Position numbers and translations under genes: made by a program | NCBI RefSeq assembly: GCF_019656655.1 | Contig: NZ_BPMV01000001.1 | Span: forward strand, 2,542,001-2,606,000 | Length of the DNA: 64,000 nucleotides | Direction of reading: 5' to 3' | From: Tsukamurella sp. TY48 | Lineage (GTDB): Bacteria; Actinomycetota; Actinomycetes; Mycobacteriales; Mycobacteriaceae | The notes under the pieces: model-generated | What the model saw: only the letters and a program-made list of their open reading frames with translations | What the model was told of the DNA's origin: nothing | Database searches by the model: none | In this document: in pieces, positions 25,189 through 33,959 of the stretch | How the letters are laid out: each line of letters starts with the position of its first letter | Numbering within the stretch: the stretch's first letter is position 1

Positions 25189-26406
25189 TCAGTCCTGCTC
25201 CGCGAGCATCGGGGCGTCCGGACCCAGCGGGCGGTGCAGCAGCGAGCCCCGGGTGACCGCCGCCCGGCCGAATCTCGTGCGCAGCTCGTCCATGGCGATG
25301 TCGAGATCGGCGTCGTGCTCGCCGCCGTCGAACGGGAGGGTGAGCTGGACGGCGCCGTGGTTCTCCAGGTTCGCCAGCGAGAGCCCGATCAGCGTGCAGC
25401 CGCGGTCGCGGATCAGGGGCATCGCCTCGTCCAGCAGCCCCCGGGCGGTGGCCAGGACGATCTCCGTACTGTCGGTGGGCTCGCGCAGGGAGCGCGACCG
25501 GGTGATCGAGGTGAAGTCGTCGAACCGCAGCCGGAGCTCGACGGTGCGCGTGACCCGCCCGGCGGCGCGCAGCCGCTCGCCCAGCCGGTCGACGATCGCG
25601 AGCGCGGTGGCCTCGATCTCGGCCTCCGACTTCATCCGGCGGCCGAGTGCGCGCTGTGCGCCGATCGACTTGCGCCGCCGCCCGGTATCGATACGGCGCG
25701 GATCGTGGGCGAGGGAGAGGGCGTACAGGTGCCGGCCGGTGCCGCGACCGAGCAGCGTGGACAGGCCGTGTTCGCCGAGCTCCGCCATCTGCCCGACGGT
25801 GGCGATGCCCGCCTCGTGCAGCCGGGCCTCGGTCTTCGGCCCGACGCCCCACAGCCGCCGCACCGGAAGCGGATGCAGGAATTGCAGTTCGGTGCCGGGG
25901 GCCACCACCAGCAGACCGTCGGGCTTGCCGACGGCGCTGGCCACCTTGGCGAGGAACTTGCTGCGCGCGACGCCCACCGTGATCGGCAGGCCGACCTCGC
26001 GGCGGACCCGCTCGCGGAGGCGCTCCGCGATCCGGGCGGGTGTCCCGTCGATCCGGTGCAGGCCGCCGACGTCGAGGAAGGCCTCGTCGACCGAGATGCC
26101 TTCGACGAGCGGCGAGATGTCGCGGAAGATCTCGAAGACCCGCCGACTGGCCTCCATGTAGGCCTCGAACCGGGGTGGCATGGTGGTGGCGGTGGGGCAC
26201 AGAGCCAGTGCCTCGCGATGCGGCATGGGGGAGCGGACGCCGCGGGCCTTGGCCTCGTAGCTGGCGGCGAGCACCACGCCCGAACCGACGAGCACGGGGC
26301 GGCGCCGCAGCCACGGATGATCCCGCTGCTCGACCGAGGCGTAGAACGAGTCCAGGTCGGCGTGGAGGATCGTGGCCTCCGTGCGGTCCTGCCGTTCGAT
26401 GTGCAT
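25189..26406 (-). CDS. dinB: DNA polymerase IV (Y-family, DinB)
   Basis: The 405-residue translesion polymerase shows the Y-family motifs ILHADLDSFYASVEQ, VLAASYEAKARGV, the catalytic SVDEAFLDV and the helix-hairpin-helix LWGVGPKTEARLHEAGI. A beta-clamp binding motif (VQLTLPF) lies near residue 355, as in the clamp-binding DinB type of mycobacteria. The tail after it is about 45 residues. No LexA box is obvious upstream. It reads towards the molybdoenzyme gene 73 bp away on the same strand. Confidence 0.94.
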   Translation of the reverse strand: MHIERQDRTEATILHADLDSFYASVEQRDHPWLRRRPVLVGSGVVLAASYEAKARGVRSPMPHREALALCPTATTMPPRFEAYMEASRRVFEIFRDISPLVEGISVDEAFLDVGGLHRIDGTPARIAERLRERVRREVGLPITVGVARSKFLAKVASAVGKPDGLLVVAPGTELQFLHPLPVRRLWGVGPKTEARLHEAGIATVGQMAELGEHGLSTLLGRGTGRHLYALSLAHDPRRIDTGRRRKSIGAQRALGRRMKSEAEIEATALAIVDRLGERLRAAGRVTRTVELRLRFDDFTSITRSRSLREPTDSTEIVLATARGLLDEAMPLIRDRGCTLIGLSLANLENHGAVQLTLPFDGGEHDADLDIAMDELRTRFGRAAVTRGSLLHRPLGPDAPMLAEQD

Positions 26407-26474
26407 GCCGCGATGATGCCGCGGGGGTGTGACACGATCGGTGTCGGTGCTGCTCAGCGACCTGGATCATCGAA

Positions 26475-26506
26475 CTGACTCTGTAGTAAGATTACCCGCA
26501 AGTCAG
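26475..26506. promoter_or_regulatory. Nested inverted repeats upstream of the acyl-CoA reductase gene
   Basis: CTGACT (26475-26480) and AGTCAG (26501-26506) are inverted arms around a central GTAA-GA-TTAC (26486-26495). The region is AT-richer than its surroundings and lies 30-60 bp before the GTG start, where a promoter and operator are expected. The binding protein is unknown. Confidence 0.3.
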
Positions 26507-26536
26507 ATACCCGTTCGCCCGTTTGAGGAGCTGAAT

Positions 26537-28417
26537 GTGAACACCTACCTGGTCACCGGGGCCACCGGATTCCTGGGCCGCCGCATCGTCCCGCTACTAC
26601 TGGAGCGCGACCCCGACGCCGTCGTCCACCTGCTCGTGCGCCCCGCCTCCGCACACAAGCTCGACGGCTGGCGCGAACAGTACGGCGAGGACCGCGTGAT
26701 CCCCTTGCTCGGCGATCTCGCCGCGCCCGGTCTCGGCCTCGACGGTGCGCCGCCCGCCGCGGACGCGATCCTGCACCTGGGCGCCGTCTACGACATGGCG
26801 GCCGACGCCGCGGCGAACGAGCGGGTGAACGTGGCGGGCACCCAGTCGGTGATCGATCTGGCCCTGGACCTCGGGGCCGAACTGCACCACGTGTCCTCCG
26901 TCGCGGTGGCCGGGGATCATCGCGGCCCGTTCGGCGAGCACGATTTCGACCTGGGCCAGGGCTTCCCCTCGCCGTACCACCGCACCAAGTTCGAGTCCGA
27001 GAAGCTCGTCCGCGAGGCCGAGGGCCTGCGCTGGCGCGTGTACCGACCCGCCATCGTGGTCGGCGATTCCGAGACCGGCGAGATGGACAAGGTGGACGGG
27101 CCCTACTACTTCTTCAGCACCTTCGCGGCGATGACCCGGGTCCCCTCGGCGCTGCCGGTGGTGCTCCCGGACACGGGCGATACCAACGTGGTTCCGGTCG
27201 ACTACGTCGCCGAGGCCCTGGTCGAGCTGATGCTGCGGCCCGACGGGACCGGCGAGGTCTATCACCTCGTGAACCCGGAGCCGCAGAGCGTGCTCGACAT
27301 CTACCGCGCGGTGGCCCGGCCGGTGGGCGCGCCGCCCGCCGTGGGTCGGGTGCCGCACCGCCTCGTGGACCGGGCGATCCGGGCCAGTGGCCGGGGCCGG
27401 ACGCGGCTCGCGCGGGACACCGCGCTCAAGCAGCTCGGCATTCCGCCGAAGGCCTTCGAGAACCTCGGTTTCACCGCGACCTACACCTCGGAGGAGACCC
27501 GGAAGGCGCTGGCGGGAACCGGAATCGATGTTCCCTCGCTGCGGGACTACGGACCGAAGCTGTTCTCCTACTGGCGGCACAACCTCGATCCCGCGCGGCT
27601 GCGCCGCCGGGATGGTCTCGCCGGACGGCATGTGGTGATCACCGGCGCCTCCGCGGGAATCGGGCGGCAGACGGCGATCGACCTCGCCGCCCGCGGTGCC
27701 CGGACGATCCTGCTGGCCCGCAACGCCGCCGAGCTCGAAGCCACCGCCGAGCAGATCCGCGCCGCCGGCGGAGAGGCCTTCACCTACGTCTGCGATGTCA
27801 CCGACGGTGACGCCGTCGATGCGACGGTGGCGCAGATCCTCGCCGAGCACGACCACGTCGACTACCTGATCAACAACGCCGGGCGGTCGATCCGGCGGTC
27901 GGTGCGCGCCTCCACCGGCCGGATGCACGACTTCGAACGCACCATGGAGGTCAACTACTTCGGGGCCGTGCGCATGATCCTCGCCCTGCTGCCCAGCATG
28001 CGCGAACGGGGCTTCGGGCACGTCGTGAACGTCTCCAGCATCGGTGTGCTGGCCCGCGGTCCGCGGTTCTCCGCGTACGTCGCCAGCAAGGCGGCGCTCG
28101 ACGCCTTCACCGACGTGGCGGCCACCGAGACACTGTCCGAGCACGTCACCTTCACCAACGTCCACATGCCGCTGGTGCGCACCGAGATGATCGCCCCCAC
28201 CGAGGCCTACGACGATGCCAGTGTGATCAGCACCGAGAAGGCCTCGCGGATCATCATGAGCGCCATGCGCCGCCGGCCCACGCAGGTCTTCACCCCGCTG
28301 GGTGCCCTCGGTGCACTCGGTCACGCCTTCACGCCGCGGTTCACCCGCCGCGTCCTGCATCAGGAGTACCTGACCACCGCCGATTCCGCGGCGGCGAAGG
28401 GTGTTTCGGTCGGCTAG
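26537..28417 (+). CDS. Two-domain fatty acyl-CoA reductase (AcrA1/Fcr1-like)
   Basis: The GTG at 26537 has a good GAGGAG site 6 bp upstream and begins MNTYLVTGATGFLG. Residues 1 to about 340 form an extended SDR domain with TGATGFLGRR near residue 7 and YHRTKFESE (Y-x-x-x-K). Residues from about 360 to 626 form a classical SDR with TGASAGIG, NNAGRSIRRS, VSSIG and Y514-x-x-x-K (YVASK). This fusion matches Rv3391 of M. tuberculosis, which reduces fatty acyl-CoA to alcohol for wax esters. It is soluble or peripherally membrane-bound. No wax synthase is in the window. Confidence 0.88.
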   Translation: MNTYLVTGATGFLGRRIVPLLLERDPDAVVHLLVRPASAHKLDGWREQYGEDRVIPLLGDLAAPGLGLDGAPPAADAILHLGAVYDMAADAAANERVNVAGTQSVIDLALDLGAELHHVSSVAVAGDHRGPFGEHDFDLGQGFPSPYHRTKFESEKLVREAEGLRWRVYRPAIVVGDSETGEMDKVDGPYYFFSTFAAMTRVPSALPVVLPDTGDTNVVPVDYVAEALVELMLRPDGTGEVYHLVNPEPQSVLDIYRAVARPVGAPPAVGRVPHRLVDRAIRASGRGRTRLARDTALKQLGIPPKAFENLGFTATYTSEETRKALAGTGIDVPSLRDYGPKLFSYWRHNLDPARLRRRDGLAGRHVVITGASAGIGRQTAIDLAARGARTILLARNAAELEATAEQIRAAGGEAFTYVCDVTDGDAVDATVAQILAEHDHVDYLINNAGRSIRRSVRASTGRMHDFERTMEVNYFGAVRMILALLPSMRERGFGHVVNVSSIGVLARGPRFSAYVASKAALDAFTDVAATETLSEHVTFTNVHMPLVRTEMIAPTEAYDDASVISTEKASRIIMSAMRRRPTQVFTPLGALGALGHAFTPRFTRRVLHQEYLTTADSAAAKGVSVG

Positions 28418-29637
28418 GGCCGGCGGGGGTAGGAAAGGCGTCGCAGCAGTCGTTCGGCGGGACCGCGCTCACCGGCGCGTTCCAGCCGGACGGCGATCGC
28501 CAGCGACGCCGCCCACACCGCCACCGCGAGGACGGCCACCGACCATCCGCTCAGCCGTGCGCCGAGCCCGAAACCCCAGGCGCACAGCAGTGGCGCGAAG
28601 ATCACCGACTGGAACAGGTAGCAGCTCAGGGAGCGCTTGCCCACGGCCTGGATCGCCCAGGCCGCACCGGCGTCCCGGCGGGAGCCGGCCGCCTCGATCC
28701 GCGCGGCCAGCAGGCCGAACAGCGCCACGTAGCCGATGCCGCCGATCAAGCCGCCGAGCGAATGCGGGGCCACGAAGGCCCAGTCGTAGCCCTGGTCGAT
28801 CCCGAGCGCGCCGAGGCTCTGCAGCGCCACCACCAGCCCACTGCCCCATCCGACCGTGAGACCGACGACCGCGATCCGCCGCAGCGTGCGCAGGTGGCGT
28901 CCCGGTTCGTCGAGGAGGCGGGCGCGCGCGGCGAGGATGCCCAGCAGGATCGAGACCGGGATGATCACCCCGAACAGGGCGGTGGGCAGGCCGTAGAGGG
29001 CCCACGCGGCGATGCGCGCCCAGGCGGCGGCGAGGATCCCGGGTTCGGCGTTGGCGTTGAGCGGCCAGGTGTCGCTCACGGCGACGGTGCCACCGGTCCC
29101 CACCGCCGCGGCGGTCAATGCCGGCACCACCGCGAGCAGCACGAGCAGACCCACCAGCGCGCCGCACCACGCGCGGATCGTCCGGTCCGATCGATCGAGG
29201 AAGAGCGCCACCAGCACCAGGCCGCACAGGCCGTAGGCCGCCAGGATGTCCCCGAACCAGAGCAGCAGCGCGTGCACGAAGCCGAACGCCACCATCCACC
29301 AGTGCCGCCGCCGCAGGAGTCGCCGGGCATCGGCCTGCGCGACGCCCGCCTCGGCTTGCCTCCGGTAGAGCTGCACGATGCCGTAGCCGAAGAGGAACGC
29401 GAACATCGGGTACACCCGGCCGTCGATCCCGATGAGTGCGACGGTCTGCGCCACCCGGTCGGCCACCGAGCCGTCGGCGGGGTGCAACCCGAAAGCGCCG
29501 CGCGGCACGCCCCACAGGTACGCGGGCGCATTGGCGATGGCGATGAGCAGCAGCATCAGCCCGCGGGCCAGATCGGGCGCGATGCTGCGGCCGGTCATCG
29601 CGGTGGGTGCCGACGCGACCGGGGGCGGGGTGGTCAT
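28414..29637 (-). CDS. DUF418-family (YeiB-like) integral membrane protein
   Basis: The 407-residue protein has about ten hydrophobic segments and starts with RSIAPDLARGLMLLLIAIANA, the DUF418/YeiB N-terminal pattern. The C-terminal part carries the DUF418 marker region with VGKRSLSCYLFQSVIF. Such proteins are related to acyltransferase-3-type membrane enzymes but have no established reaction. ATG 29637 is used; ATG 29598 (MTGRS) is an alternative. Its 3' end overlaps the acyl-CoA reductase gene by 4 bp (convergent). Confidence 0.85.
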   Translation of the reverse strand: MTTPPPVASAPTAMTGRSIAPDLARGLMLLLIAIANAPAYLWGVPRGAFGLHPADGSVADRVAQTVALIGIDGRVYPMFAFLFGYGIVQLYRRQAEAGVAQADARRLLRRRHWWMVAFGFVHALLLWFGDILAAYGLCGLVLVALFLDRSDRTIRAWCGALVGLLVLLAVVPALTAAAVGTGGTVAVSDTWPLNANAEPGILAAAWARIAAWALYGLPTALFGVIIPVSILLGILAARARLLDEPGRHLRTLRRIAVVGLTVGWGSGLVVALQSLGALGIDQGYDWAFVAPHSLGGLIGGIGYVALFGLLAARIEAAGSRRDAGAAWAIQAVGKRSLSCYLFQSVIFAPLLCAWGFGLGARLSGWSVAVLAVAVWAASLAIAVRLERAGERGPAERLLRRLSYPRRP

Positions 29638-29719
29638 GCCGCCAACTTAGGGGCTGCCCCTGCGGCACGGTCAAGAACGGTCCGGCGTCCTAGGATCGAT
29701 GGGGACGAAGGGAACGCGG

Positions 29720-30556
29720 ATGCCGGAACGCTCGATCGCAGGTAAGCGGATCGCCATCACCGGAGCGGGCGCGGGGATCGGGGCCGCCACCGCGCGGCTG
29801 CTGGCCGCGCGCGGGGCCGCCGTGTGGCTCGGTGACCTGGACCCCGCGGCCGCCGACGCCGTCGCGGGCGAGATCCGCGCCGCGGGCGGTACGGCGGGAA
29901 CGGCGCCGCTCGACGTGGCCGACGAGGCCTCGTTCGCCGCCTTCCTCGACGCCGCGGAGGCCGACGGTCCGCTCGACGTGCTCGTCAACAACGCCGGGGT
30001 CATGTGGGTGGGACCGTTCCTGGACGAATCCGCAGGATCGGTGCAGCGCCAGGTCGCCGTGAACCTGATCGGCCCGATCACGGGGACGCGGCTGGCCGCC
30101 CGCCGGATGGTGCCGCGCGGACGCGGCCTGATCGTGACGGTGGCATCGGCCGCGTCCAAGCTGAGCCCCGCCGGCGAGGCCACCTACAGCGGCACCAAAC
30201 ACGGTGTCTACGGCTTCCTCAAGGCCGCGCGCCGGGAATTGCGCGGCACCGGAGTCGAACTCAGCGTGGTGATGCCCGCGGTGGTCGACACGGCCCTCGC
30301 GGCCGGAACCACCACCGGCGCCGCCGCCCTCCTCACCCCGGAGGCGATCGCGGCGGCGATCGGTGCGACCGTGGCCCGCCCGCGGTTCGAGGTGCACGTG
30401 CCGCGCACCGTCGGGCTGTTGCACCGATTGCAGACTCTCGCACCGCAACCGGTCAAGGACCTGCTGGACGGGTACCTGATCCCCGATCAGGTGCGGACCG
30501 CCGATCGCGCCGTCCGGTCCGGCTACGAAAGGGATGCGCTCGGCGATGCGGACTGA
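29720..30556 (+). CDS. Short-chain dehydrogenase/reductase
   Basis: ATG 29720 is preferred over an ATG 21 bp upstream because AAGGGA stands at the right distance. The 278-residue protein has TGAGAGIGAAT for NAD(P), NNAGV, the catalytic Ser in VASAASK, Y-x-x-x-K in YSGTKHG, and D in LGDLDP near the cofactor ribose, which suggests NAD(H) preference. The substrate is unknown; its C-terminal tail (LLHRLQTLAPQPVKDLLDG) resembles mycobacterial SDRs that act on lipids. The gene precedes the ABC operon by about 75 bp. Confidence 0.86.
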   Translation: MPERSIAGKRIAITGAGAGIGAATARLLAARGAAVWLGDLDPAAADAVAGEIRAAGGTAGTAPLDVADEASFAAFLDAAEADGPLDVLVNNAGVMWVGPFLDESAGSVQRQVAVNLIGPITGTRLAARRMVPRGRGLIVTVASAASKLSPAGEATYSGTKHGVYGFLKAARRELRGTGVELSVVMPAVVDTALAAGTTTGAAALLTPEAIAAAIGATVARPRFEVHVPRTVGLLHRLQTLAPQPVKDLLDGYLIPDQVRTADRAVRSGYERDALGDAD

Positions 30557-30557
30557 G

Positions 30558-30586
30558 TTCCATCCATTCGGGTTCCATTCATTCGG
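30558..30586 (+). repeat. 15-bp-period direct repeat in the ABC-operon leader
   Basis: TTCCATCCATTCGG (30558-30571) recurs as TTCCATTCATTCGG (30573-30586) with one mismatch. It lies 46-74 bp before the first permease start, so it may be a regulatory site for the transporter operon. Confidence 0.45.
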
Positions 30587-30631
30587 CTCGTAAACGTAGC
30601 GGAGCGGGCCCGCGGCGTATTGACTGAGCGC

Positions 30632-31609
30632 ATGGCAGAGGTGGGGGACAGGCGTGCGCGCACCGCGTGGCTCGCGCGCCGGGTCGCCATCGCGGCCCTC
30701 ACCCTGCTGCTGGCGTCCATGGTGATCTTCGCCGTGCTGCACGCGGTGCCCGGCGATCCCGCCGTCGCCCTGGCCGGGGCGGACGCTTCTCCCGCGACGC
30801 TCGCCGCATTGCGCGCCGAGCTCGGACTCGACCAACCGCTGGTGACGCAGTACCTGCACTGGCTCGGGGGCGCCGCGACCGGCGACCTGGGCACCTCCTA
30901 CGTGATCGGCGGGCGCATCGATGCGCTGCTCGGCGACGGTCTGCGGAACACCGCGGCACTCGGGTTCGCTGCGCTGATCATCGCCGTGCTCATCGCCACG
31001 GTGCTCTCCTTCGCCACCGTCGCCTCGTCCGCCCGGTGGGTGCACTCGGCGGTCGCGGGCTTCGAGGTACTGGGAATCGCGGTGCCGCCCTTCGTGACCG
31101 GCGTGCTGCTGGTGGAACTGTTCGCCGTGGTGTGGCCGGTGCTCCCCGCGGGAGGCACGCCGCCGGCCGGCTACTTCGCAGATCCCGGGATCACGGTGCA
31201 GTACCTCCTCCTGCCCGCGCTCTGCCTGGGAATCCCCGTGGCCTCCACGCTGACCCGGTTCTTCTCCGAGGCGCTGCGCACCGAGTGGGCCAAGCCCTAC
31301 GTCCTCACGGCGCGCGCCGCCGGTGTGCCCGCCGCACGCATCCTGGTGCGCGGTGCGGCGCGCAACGCCCTCCCGTCGGTGGTCACCGTGTTCGGCATCC
31401 AGGCCGGGCAACTGCTCGGCTCCGCGGTCCTGGTCGAGGCGATCTTCGCCTGGCCCGGCCTGGGGCAACTGCTCGGGCAGGGGATCGCGGCCCGCGACTA
31501 CCCGGTGGTGCAGGCGGTGCTGCTGCTCGCCGTCACGGTTTTCATCGCGATAGCTCTGCTCACCGACGTGACCTACCGCCTCCTCGATCCCACGCGGAGG
31601 GCCGGATGA
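30632..31609 (+). CDS. ABC transporter permease, DppB/OppB type
   Basis: The 325-residue protein (ATG 30632; a TTG 12 bp upstream is also possible) has six membrane segments, an early LHAVPGDPA block, GDLGTSYV, and the cytoplasmic ATPase-contact EAA loop TARAAGVPAARILVRGAARNALPSVV. These are typical of the first permease of peptide/nickel importers. It forms the channel with the next gene product in the cytoplasmic membrane. It is the first gene of a four-gene operon with 4-bp overlaps. Confidence 0.92.
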   Translation: MAEVGDRRARTAWLARRVAIAALTLLLASMVIFAVLHAVPGDPAVALAGADASPATLAALRAELGLDQPLVTQYLHWLGGAATGDLGTSYVIGGRIDALLGDGLRNTAALGFAALIIAVLIATVLSFATVASSARWVHSAVAGFEVLGIAVPPFVTGVLLVELFAVVWPVLPAGGTPPAGYFADPGITVQYLLLPALCLGIPVASTLTRFFSEALRTEWAKPYVLTARAAGVPAARILVRGAARNALPSVVTVFGIQAGQLLGSAVLVEAIFAWPGLGQLLGQGIAARDYPVVQAVLLLAVTVFIAIALLTDVTYRLLDPTRRAG

Positions 31610-32397
31610 GGCCGCCGCGCACGCTCCTGGTGGGAGCGGTCCTCTTGGCCGCCGTGGTGCTGGCCGGGGTGGCGGCGCCGCTGCTCGCGCCCTTCGACCC
31701 GCTCCGGCAGATCCCCGGTGCGAATCTGTTGCCGCCCGGCGGCGGCCATCCGCTGGGCACCGATGAACTCAACCGCGACGTGCTCAGCCGCGTGCTGTAC
31801 GGCGTCCGCACCAGCCTGATCGTGATCTTCACCGCCGTGCCGATCGCCGCGGCGGCCGGCATCGCGCTCGGCCTGCTGAGCACCACCAGCCGAGCGCTCG
31901 ACACCGTACTGGCGCGCCTGTCCGACGTGGTGCTCGCCTTCCCGGCGCTGATCCTGGCCATCCTCATCACCGCCTTGCGCGGGCCGGGAACCGTCACGGT
32001 GGTGATCGCGATCGCCGTCGCCGAGATCCCGGTCTTCCTGCGCCTCACCCGCGCCGAGGTGCTGCGGCTGCGGGAGACCCCGTACGCCGAGGCCGCCCGC
32101 GTGGCCGGGGCGTCGCGCGGCTGGGTGCTCACCCGGCACGTGCTCCCCAATGCGCTCGAACCGCTCGCCGTGCAAACCGCGCTCGCGCTGTCGCTGGGCG
32201 TCTTCGTAGAGGCGGGACTGAGCTTCGTGGGCGTCGGCGTGCGCCCGCCGGAGCCCTCGCTCGGCTCGGTTCTCGCGGGAGCCGTGCACAACTGGGACGC
32301 CAACGCCGGATACGCATGGGGACCGCTCATCGCCGTCGTCGCACTCTCCCTGGCGCTGCTACTGGTGGCCCGGGGCTTCGCGGGGTGGCGCCGATGA
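31606..32397 (+). CDS. ABC transporter permease, DppC/OppC type
   Basis: The 263-residue protein begins with one transmembrane helix, then the DppC-type HPLGTDELNRDVLSRVLYGVRTSL block, and has the EAA loop EAARVAGASRGWVLTRHVLPNALEPL for contact with the ATPase. The C-terminal GLSFVGVGVRPPEPSLGSVL motif is characteristic of the family. It is the second permease of a peptide- or nickel-type importer and overlaps both neighbours by 4 bp. Confidence 0.93.
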   Translation: MRPPRTLLVGAVLLAAVVLAGVAAPLLAPFDPLRQIPGANLLPPGGGHPLGTDELNRDVLSRVLYGVRTSLIVIFTAVPIAAAAGIALGLLSTTSRALDTVLARLSDVVLAFPALILAILITALRGPGTVTVVIAIAVAEIPVFLRLTRAEVLRLRETPYAEAARVAGASRGWVLTRHVLPNALEPLAVQTALALSLGVFVEAGLSFVGVGVRPPEPSLGSVLAGAVHNWDANAGYAWGPLIAVVALSLALLLVARGFAGWRR

Positions 32398-33959
32398 CCT
32401 CCCCCACGACGCTGCGCATCGCGGCCCTCACGCTCACGGGACCGCAGGGACGGCCGCTGGTCGACCGTCTCGACCTCACCGTGGAGGCGGGCGAGATCGT
32501 GGCCCTGGTCGGCGAATCCGGCTCCGGTAAGTCGCTCACCGGTCGCGCGATCCTCGGCCTGCTGCCCGACGGTGTGCGCGCCACCGGCAGCATCGAACTG
32601 ACCGGGCACCAGGTGATCGGCCGGTCGGAGCGGGAACTGCGTGCACTGCGCGGCCCCGGCGCCGCACTCGTCTTCCAGGAACCGCAGACCGCCCTCAATC
32701 CGTCCCAGCGGATCTGGCGGCAGATCCACGAAGTACTGCGGGCGCACCGGAAGGTGAGCAGCGACGAGGCGAAGCGGCGCACCGTCGAACTCCTGACGGA
32801 TGTGGGGATTCCGGACCCGCAGACCAGGGCGGAGCAGTACCCGCACCAGCTCTCCGGCGGGCAGAAGCAGCGGGTGGTGATCGCGCTCGCCTTGGCGGCG
32901 GAGCCGGAACTGCTGATCGCCGACGAGCCCACCACCGCCCTCGACGTCACCGTGCAGGCACAGATCCTCGACCTCCTCCGCGAACTGCGTGACCGGCGCG
33001 GCCTGGCGGTGCTGCTGATCTCGCACAACCTCGGCGTGGTGGCCGATCTGGCCGACCGGGTCACCGTGGTCCGGGCCGGGGAGACCATCGAATCCGCTCC
33101 CGTGGACGAGTTGTTCGCGGCGCCCCGGGAGGCCTACACCCGCGAGCTGCTGGCCGCCGTCCCTCGGCTGCCCTCGGGCGCGGGCGAGCCGGTCGACCCG
33201 ATCGAGGCCCCCGCCGCACCGGTGGTGCGGGTGCGCGGATTGCGGGTCGCATACGACGGTGCGCCCGCCCTCGACGGCGTCGACCTCACCGTCGGAGCCG
33301 GAGAGGTGGTGGGTCTGGTCGGCGAATCAGGCTCGGGCAAAACTACTCTCGGCCGCGTGCTGCTCGGCCTCGAACGAGCGTCCGGCGGCACCGTCGAGGT
33401 CGCGACGGAGCGGGTCGCCCTGATCCACCAGGACCCGTACGCCGCGCTCGACCCCCGGTGGACCGTGGAACGGATCGTCGCCGAGCCGCTGCGGATCGGC
33501 GGCGAGCGCGACCGGGGCGTGCTGCGCACCCGCGCGGCCGAGCTGATCGACGCGGTGCGGTTGCCCGCCGAGGTGCTGCGGCGGCGCCCGCGCGAGCTGT
33601 CCGGCGGACAGCGGCAGCGGGTGGCCTTCGCCCGCGCCCTCGCGGCTGCACCCGAACTGCTGGTGGCGGACGAACCGACCAGTGCCCTCGACGTCTCGGT
33701 GCAGGCCGCCGTCCTCGATCTGTTCCGGGACCTGCACGCCGAGTTCGGATTCGCGGCGGTGTTCATCACCCACGACCTCGCGGTGGTGGGCGAGGTGGCC
33801 GACCGCGCGGTGGTGCTGCGCCGCGGCGCGGTGGTGGAGCAGGGACCCGCCCGGGCCCTGCTCGCGTCGCCGCGGTCGGACTACGCGCGGGAACTCGTCG
33901 AAGCGGTACCGCTGCCGGATCCGGTGGCCCAGCGGGCACGACGGGAGGAGCGGGCATGA
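32394..33959 (+). CDS. ABC transporter ATPase with two fused nucleotide-binding domains
   Basis: The 521-residue protein holds two complete ATPase domains that are separate genes (DppD and DppF) in many bacteria. Domain 1 has Walker A GESGSGKS near 42, signature LSGGQKQR and Walker B LLIADEPT; domain 2, from about residue 280, repeats GESGSGKT, LSGGQRQR and LLVADEPT. Both have Q-loops and H-loops (SHN in domain 1, THD in domain 2). It powers the importer from the cytoplasmic side. Start and stop overlap neighbours by 4 bp. Confidence 0.94.
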   Translation: MTSPTTLRIAALTLTGPQGRPLVDRLDLTVEAGEIVALVGESGSGKSLTGRAILGLLPDGVRATGSIELTGHQVIGRSERELRALRGPGAALVFQEPQTALNPSQRIWRQIHEVLRAHRKVSSDEAKRRTVELLTDVGIPDPQTRAEQYPHQLSGGQKQRVVIALALAAEPELLIADEPTTALDVTVQAQILDLLRELRDRRGLAVLLISHNLGVVADLADRVTVVRAGETIESAPVDELFAAPREAYTRELLAAVPRLPSGAGEPVDPIEAPAAPVVRVRGLRVAYDGAPALDGVDLTVGAGEVVGLVGESGSGKTTLGRVLLGLERASGGTVEVATERVALIHQDPYAALDPRWTVERIVAEPLRIGGERDRGVLRTRAAELIDAVRLPAEVLRRRPRELSGGQRQRVAFARALAAAPELLVADEPTSALDVSVQAAVLDLFRDLHAEFGFAAVFITHDLAVVGEVADRAVVLRRGAVVEQGPARALLASPRSDYARELVEAVPLPDPVAQRARREERA

